A stretch of DNA of 7,841 nt. Origin: Verrucomicrobiota bacterium (GTDB lineage: Bacteria > Verrucomicrobiota > Kiritimatiellia > UBA8416 > JAIOPI01). Below the pieces are notes generated by a model. The model made no database searches. It was not told where the DNA came from and saw nothing but the letters and a program-made list of their open reading frames with translations. The stretch spans positions 1 through 7,841 of the forward strand of contig JAQCIA010000086.1 of NCBI GenBank assembly GCA_027620105.1, given 5' to 3'. Numbering within the stretch: the stretch's first letter is position 1; each line of letters begins with the position of its first letter. Below, piece after piece: positions 5,348 to 7,841 of this stretch. The translations under genes and the position numbers were made by a program.

Positions 5348-7639
5348 ATGGCCAAGGCACACGTAGACTTGATCTGCAACATCGGCGAACTTGCCGGGCT
5401 CTTTGAAAAGAGCACCAGCCTGGAGAATTTTCTCCAGACCGCCGTCAGCATCGTGGCGTTTCACATGCACGCCGCCGTCTGCTCCGTGTACCTCTATGAC
5501 GAAGCCACTCACGAGCTGGTCCTCAGCGCCAACCAGGGATTGAACGACTCCTGCGTGGGCAACCTGCGCTTAATGCTCGGCGAAGGTCTCGTGGGCCTGA
5601 CGCTTCAGGAACTGCGTCCCCTGCGCGATGGTCACGCCTCCCGCAACCCGGCCTTCAAGTCCGTTCCCGGCATTGACGAGGAACGCTATCAGGCCTTTCT
5701 CGCCGTCCCCATCGTGCGCGGTCTCGCGCGGGTGGGCGTGCTCGTCGTCCAGGATCCCGTGCCGGACTACTTCGATCAGAACGACACCCGCGCCCTGCAG
5801 GCCATCGCCGCCCAGCTCGCCACCGTCATCGAGAATGCCAAGCTGCTGATCGCCCTGCATCGCATGGAGTCGGCCAAACTCACCCCGCCGCCGCCCGTGC
5901 ACATCAGCGTGGACATGAAGTTCCAGCGCGGTCTGGCCGTCGCGCCCGGCATCGCCCTGGGCAAAGCCACCCCCTTCGGTGACGCCAAGGACGATCTGTA
6001 CGCCATTGATATCGGTTCCACTGCCGACCTCACCCGCGAGGATTTTGAACGCTCGCTGCAAGCCACCGAACAACAGCTCACGGAACTGCAACGGCAGATG
6101 GAGGAGCGCCTGCAGGACGTGGCCTCCATGATTTTCAGCGCGCACATTCTCATCCTGCGCGATTCCATGTTCTCCGGCGCCATGCTCAAGTTGATTGATC
6201 GCGGGCAAACGCCACGCGATTCCATCATCGCCGTGGCCTCGGACTATATCGACCGTTTTTCGGCCAGCGAAAACCCGCGCCTGAAGGAAAAGGTTCAGGA
6301 TCTGACGGATCTCAGCCGCCGACTCCTCCGCAACCTGCGCCCGGGCATGGAAGCCGATGTGGATTATCACGGCTGCGTCATTATTGCGCGGGATCTGCTG
6401 CCATCCGATATTCTGAAACTGGTCGCCCAACGTGCCGCCGGGCTCCTGCTGGTGGACGGCGGCGCCACGTCGCACATCGCCATTCTGGGCCGCTCTCTGC
6501 AACTGCCCATGGTCATGCTGGAAAACCGCGATCTGCTCTCCCTGCCGGAATCCGCGGACATCCTGATCGACGGCGACCAGGGCACCGTCTACATCAATCC
6601 CATCGACAGCGTGCGCGACCGTTACCAGGAGCTGCTGCAGTCCAGCCGCGACCTGGAACGCAACGCCGACGTCGGTGCGAACGCTTGCACCACAGATGGT
6701 TGCGCCATCACCGTCATGGCGAACATTAATCTGCTCAGCGAACTCAAACTGGCGCGCCAGATGCACGCCGAAGGCGTCGGACTTTATCGCAGTGAATTCC
6801 CCTTCATCGTGCGCAACGATTTTCCGTCCGAGGAAGAACAGTTTCACATTTATCGCGCCCTCCTGAAACAAATGCCGGGGCACGATGTGGTCTTCCGCAC
6901 CCTCGATGTGGGCGGTGACAAAATGCTGTCCTATTTTCCCACCCTCAACGAAGCCAACCCCTTCCTCGGCTTGCGTGCACTGCGCTTCTCCCTCCGTTAC
7001 AAAGACATCTTCATGCGCCAGCTGCGTGCCCTGCTCCGCGCCGGCGATGGCTATAAGCTGCAGATCATGTTTCCCATGGTCGCATCCGTGGATGACTTCG
7101 TCGAAGCGCGCGACGTGGTGTGCGAGTGCCACCGCCAACTCGAACAGGAACAAGTGCCCCACAACGGCGCACCCCGACTCGGCGCCATGGTTGAGCTTCC
7201 ATCCGCCATCGAAGTGGCCCCCGAACTCGCTGCCGAGGCGGATTTTCTCTCCATCGGCGGCAACGACCTGGTGCAGTACATCCTCGCCGTGGACCGCACC
7301 AACGCGCAGATGTCGGACATGTACGTGTCCTACCATCCCTCCATCTTGCGCGCCTTGAAGCGCATCACCGATGCGGCCAGCGCCGCGGGAAAGCCTGTCT
7401 CGTTCTGCGGCGAGATGGCCACCGATGTCCGCATGCTGCCCTTCTTAATTGGCATCGGCATTCACCGGCTGAGCGTGGAACCGCGCCAGATTCCGCGCGT
7501 ACGCCAGAGCATTGCCACCCTGTGCCTCGCCGAGACCCGCACGCACGCCGCGCACCTGTTGCGCCTGGGGCGCATCACGGAAATCGAGCAGGCCCTCGGC
7601 ATCCCCCGCCAGCCGATCTCCACCACCGCGCCGGCCTGA
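5348..7639 (+). CDS. ptsP: PtsP: GAF-containing PEP-protein phosphotransferase (enzyme I-Ntr)
   Basis: Encodes 763 residues. The ATG at 5348 has AGGAA at 5338-5342 five bases upstream and is preferred over an in-frame TTG at 5297, which would add 17 poorly conserved residues. An N-terminal GAF domain (about 10-170, with VCSVYLYDEA at 44-53 and GEGLVGL at 78-84) is joined by a Pro-rich linker (about 178-184) to a complete enzyme I. The enzyme I part starts with RGLAVAPGIALGKA at 194-207, then the helical carrier-protein-binding region (about 230-330). Its phospho-accepting histidine is His376 in GGATSHIAI. The PEP-binding barrel carries Arg481 (GLYRSEF), Arg517 (FRTLDVGGDK), Glu616 (MVELPSA), Asp640 (GGND), Arg650 (AVDR) and the acid/base Cys687 (FCGEMA). 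All catalytic residues are therefore present. It moves phosphate from PEP to an NPr/HPr carrier and on to EIIA-Ntr, a regulatory rather than sugar-importing branch; the GAF domain senses small ligands (glutamine/2-oxoglutarate in enterobacteria). No partner gene is visible here. Confidence 0.95.
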   Translation: MAKAHVDLICNIGELAGLFEKSTSLENFLQTAVSIVAFHMHAAVCSVYLYDEATHELVLSANQGLNDSCVGNLRLMLGEGLVGLTLQELRPLRDGHASRNPAFKSVPGIDEERYQAFLAVPIVRGLARVGVLVVQDPVPDYFDQNDTRALQAIAAQLATVIENAKLLIALHRMESAKLTPPPPVHISVDMKFQRGLAVAPGIALGKATPFGDAKDDLYAIDIGSTADLTREDFERSLQATEQQLTELQRQMEERLQDVASMIFSAHILILRDSMFSGAMLKLIDRGQTPRDSIIAVASDYIDRFSASENPRLKEKVQDLTDLSRRLLRNLRPGMEADVDYHGCVIIARDLLPSDILKLVAQRAAGLLLVDGGATSHIAILGRSLQLPMVMLENRDLLSLPESADILIDGDQGTVYINPIDSVRDRYQELLQSSRDLERNADVGANACTTDGCAITVMANINLLSELKLARQMHAEGVGLYRSEFPFIVRNDFPSEEEQFHIYRALLKQMPGHDVVFRTLDVGGDKMLSYFPTLNEANPFLGLRALRFSLRYKDIFMRQLRALLRAGDGYKLQIMFPMVASVDDFVEARDVVCECHRQLEQEQVPHNGAPRLGAMVELPSAIEVAPELAAEADFLSIGGNDLVQYILAVDRTNAQMSDMYVSYHPSILRALKRITDAASAAGKPVSFCGEMATDVRMLPFLIGIGIHRLSVEPRQIPRVRQSIATLCLAETRTHAAHLLRLGRITEIEQALGIPRQPISTTAPA

Positions 7640-7660
7640 CCGCGCCGGCCTGACCGCGCC
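7627..7660 (+). repeat. 14-bp tandem duplication across the ptsP stop
   Basis: The unit CGCGCCGGCCTGAC occurs at 7627-7640 and again, perfectly, at 7641-7654, followed by a partial third copy (CGCGCC, 7655-7660). The ptsP stop codon (TGA, 7637-7639) is inside the first copy, so gain or loss of a unit need not change the protein. Each unit contains the palindrome GCCGGC (7630-7635 and 7644-7649), so the two copies can also pair as a 6-bp GC hairpin with an eight-base loop. There is no T-tract after it, so a terminator role is only possible, not shown. Confidence 0.8.
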
Positions 7661-7680
7661 CCGGTTCACCCCCTCCGTCA

Positions 7681-7710
7681 TTGACACCCCCCACGCCGCC
7701 ACGCTCTAAT
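7681..7710 (+). promoter_or_regulatory. Near-consensus sigma70-type promoter, likely leaderless start
   Basis: A perfect -35 hexamer TTGACA at 7681-7686 is separated by 18 bases from TCTAAT at 7705-7710, which matches five of six bases of the -10 consensus. Transcription would be expected to start around 7716-7718, that is, at or within a base or two of the ATG at 7718. No Shine-Dalgarno lies between the -10 box and the ATG. This is the only strong promoter match I find in the window and it separates the last gene from the ptsP transcript. Confidence 0.7.
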
Positions 7711-7717
7711 TGTCCGC

Positions 7718-7841
7718 ATGTCGGGCTCTGCAGTACTCGTGGTCGTGATCGTGATCGTGCTCGCCGCGATCATCCTCTCACGCTTGCGCAGCCTGCAAAC
7801 TGACGTCCGCACGCTGCTCCAGCGCTTGCAGGCACTCCAGC
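7718..7841 (+). CDS. Membrane-anchored coiled-coil protein, N-terminus only (3' partial)
   Basis: Reading from the ATG at 7718, 41 codons remain open to the right edge. Residues about 5-20 (AVLVVVIVIVLAAIIL) form one membrane helix with a short N-terminal tail; they are followed by an amphipathic Leu/Arg/Gln-rich segment (about 21-41, with SRLRSLQTDV and LLQRLQALQ) that looks like the start of a coiled coil. The gene is supported by a strong promoter ending right at this ATG and by the sensible membrane topology. The product cannot be named from 41 residues. A single helix followed by a coiled coil begins many DUF2339-type multi-pass proteins and other anchored proteins (RmuC-like, chemotaxis-like, secretion components); none is demonstrated. 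Confidence 0.65.
   Translation, partial: MSGSAVLVVVIVIVLAAIILSRLRSLQTDVRTLLQRLQALQ

Noticed and set aside
5570..7336. 588-residue antisense open frame opposite ptsP
   Set aside because: Composition is His/Gly/Val/Asp-rich with no domain, and the plus strand holds every catalytic motif of enzyme I. It is a by-product of third-position GC bias.
1..7841. Defence system, prophage, CRISPR array or mobile element
   Set aside because: I looked for repeat-spacer patterns, transposase or integrase motifs and toxin-antitoxin pairs and saw none; all genes are collinear with uniform codon bias.

Overview
This is a GC-rich bacterial window (codon third positions mostly G or C) in which every supported gene lies on the plus strand with short gaps. 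It reads as ordinary chromosomal housekeeping and membrane-maintenance sequence. I see no transposase, integrase, phage gene, CRISPR array, rRNA or tRNA. The mix of genes (an Aas-type acyl-ACP synthetase module, a DUF2157/GDYXXLXY pair, CorA, GAF-containing PtsP), the strong TTGACA promoter set directly against a start codon and a palindrome-rich intergenic element would suit a member of the PVC group such as an Opitutales-like Verrucomicrobiota. That placement is an inference with modest confidence and no marker gene backs it.

Layout. Bases 1-1395 hold the C-terminal part of an AMP-binding acyl-ACP synthetase of the Aas type (lysophospholipid re-acylation), cut by the left edge. Four bases later comes a DUF2157 multi-spanning membrane protein (1400-2719). 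It overlaps by four bases (ATGA) a membrane-anchored GDYXXLXY-family protein (2716-3282). A 27-base gap leads to a membrane-anchored alpha/beta hydrolase (3310-4143). These four are probably one transcription unit. CorA, a divalent cation channel, follows after 82 bases (4226-5206). A 141-base intergenic region (5207-5347) carries a palindrome-rich, partly AT-rich element that looks like a dispersed repeat or structured RNA. Next is ptsP, the GAF-domain enzyme I of the nitrogen-type PTS (5348-7639). A 14-base tandem duplication spans its stop codon. After it a near-consensus sigma70 promoter drives a final gene (7718 onward, cut by the right edge) encoding a membrane helix followed by a leucine-rich coiled coil. 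Its transcript should be leaderless or nearly so.

How the genes fit together. The first four products are all predicted to act at the membrane: lipid re-acylation, two uncharacterised membrane proteins that often occur as a pair, and a hydrolase that could act on lipids or other esters. CorA adds magnesium homeostasis. PtsP is the entry point of a regulatory phosphorelay, but its partners (NPr, EIIA-Ntr) are not in this window. I found no clearly new multi-gene system. The items most worth a second look are the 5214-5292 element, the leaderless-type promoter, and the coupling of the DUF2157/GDYXXLXY pair to a lipid-remodelling enzyme.
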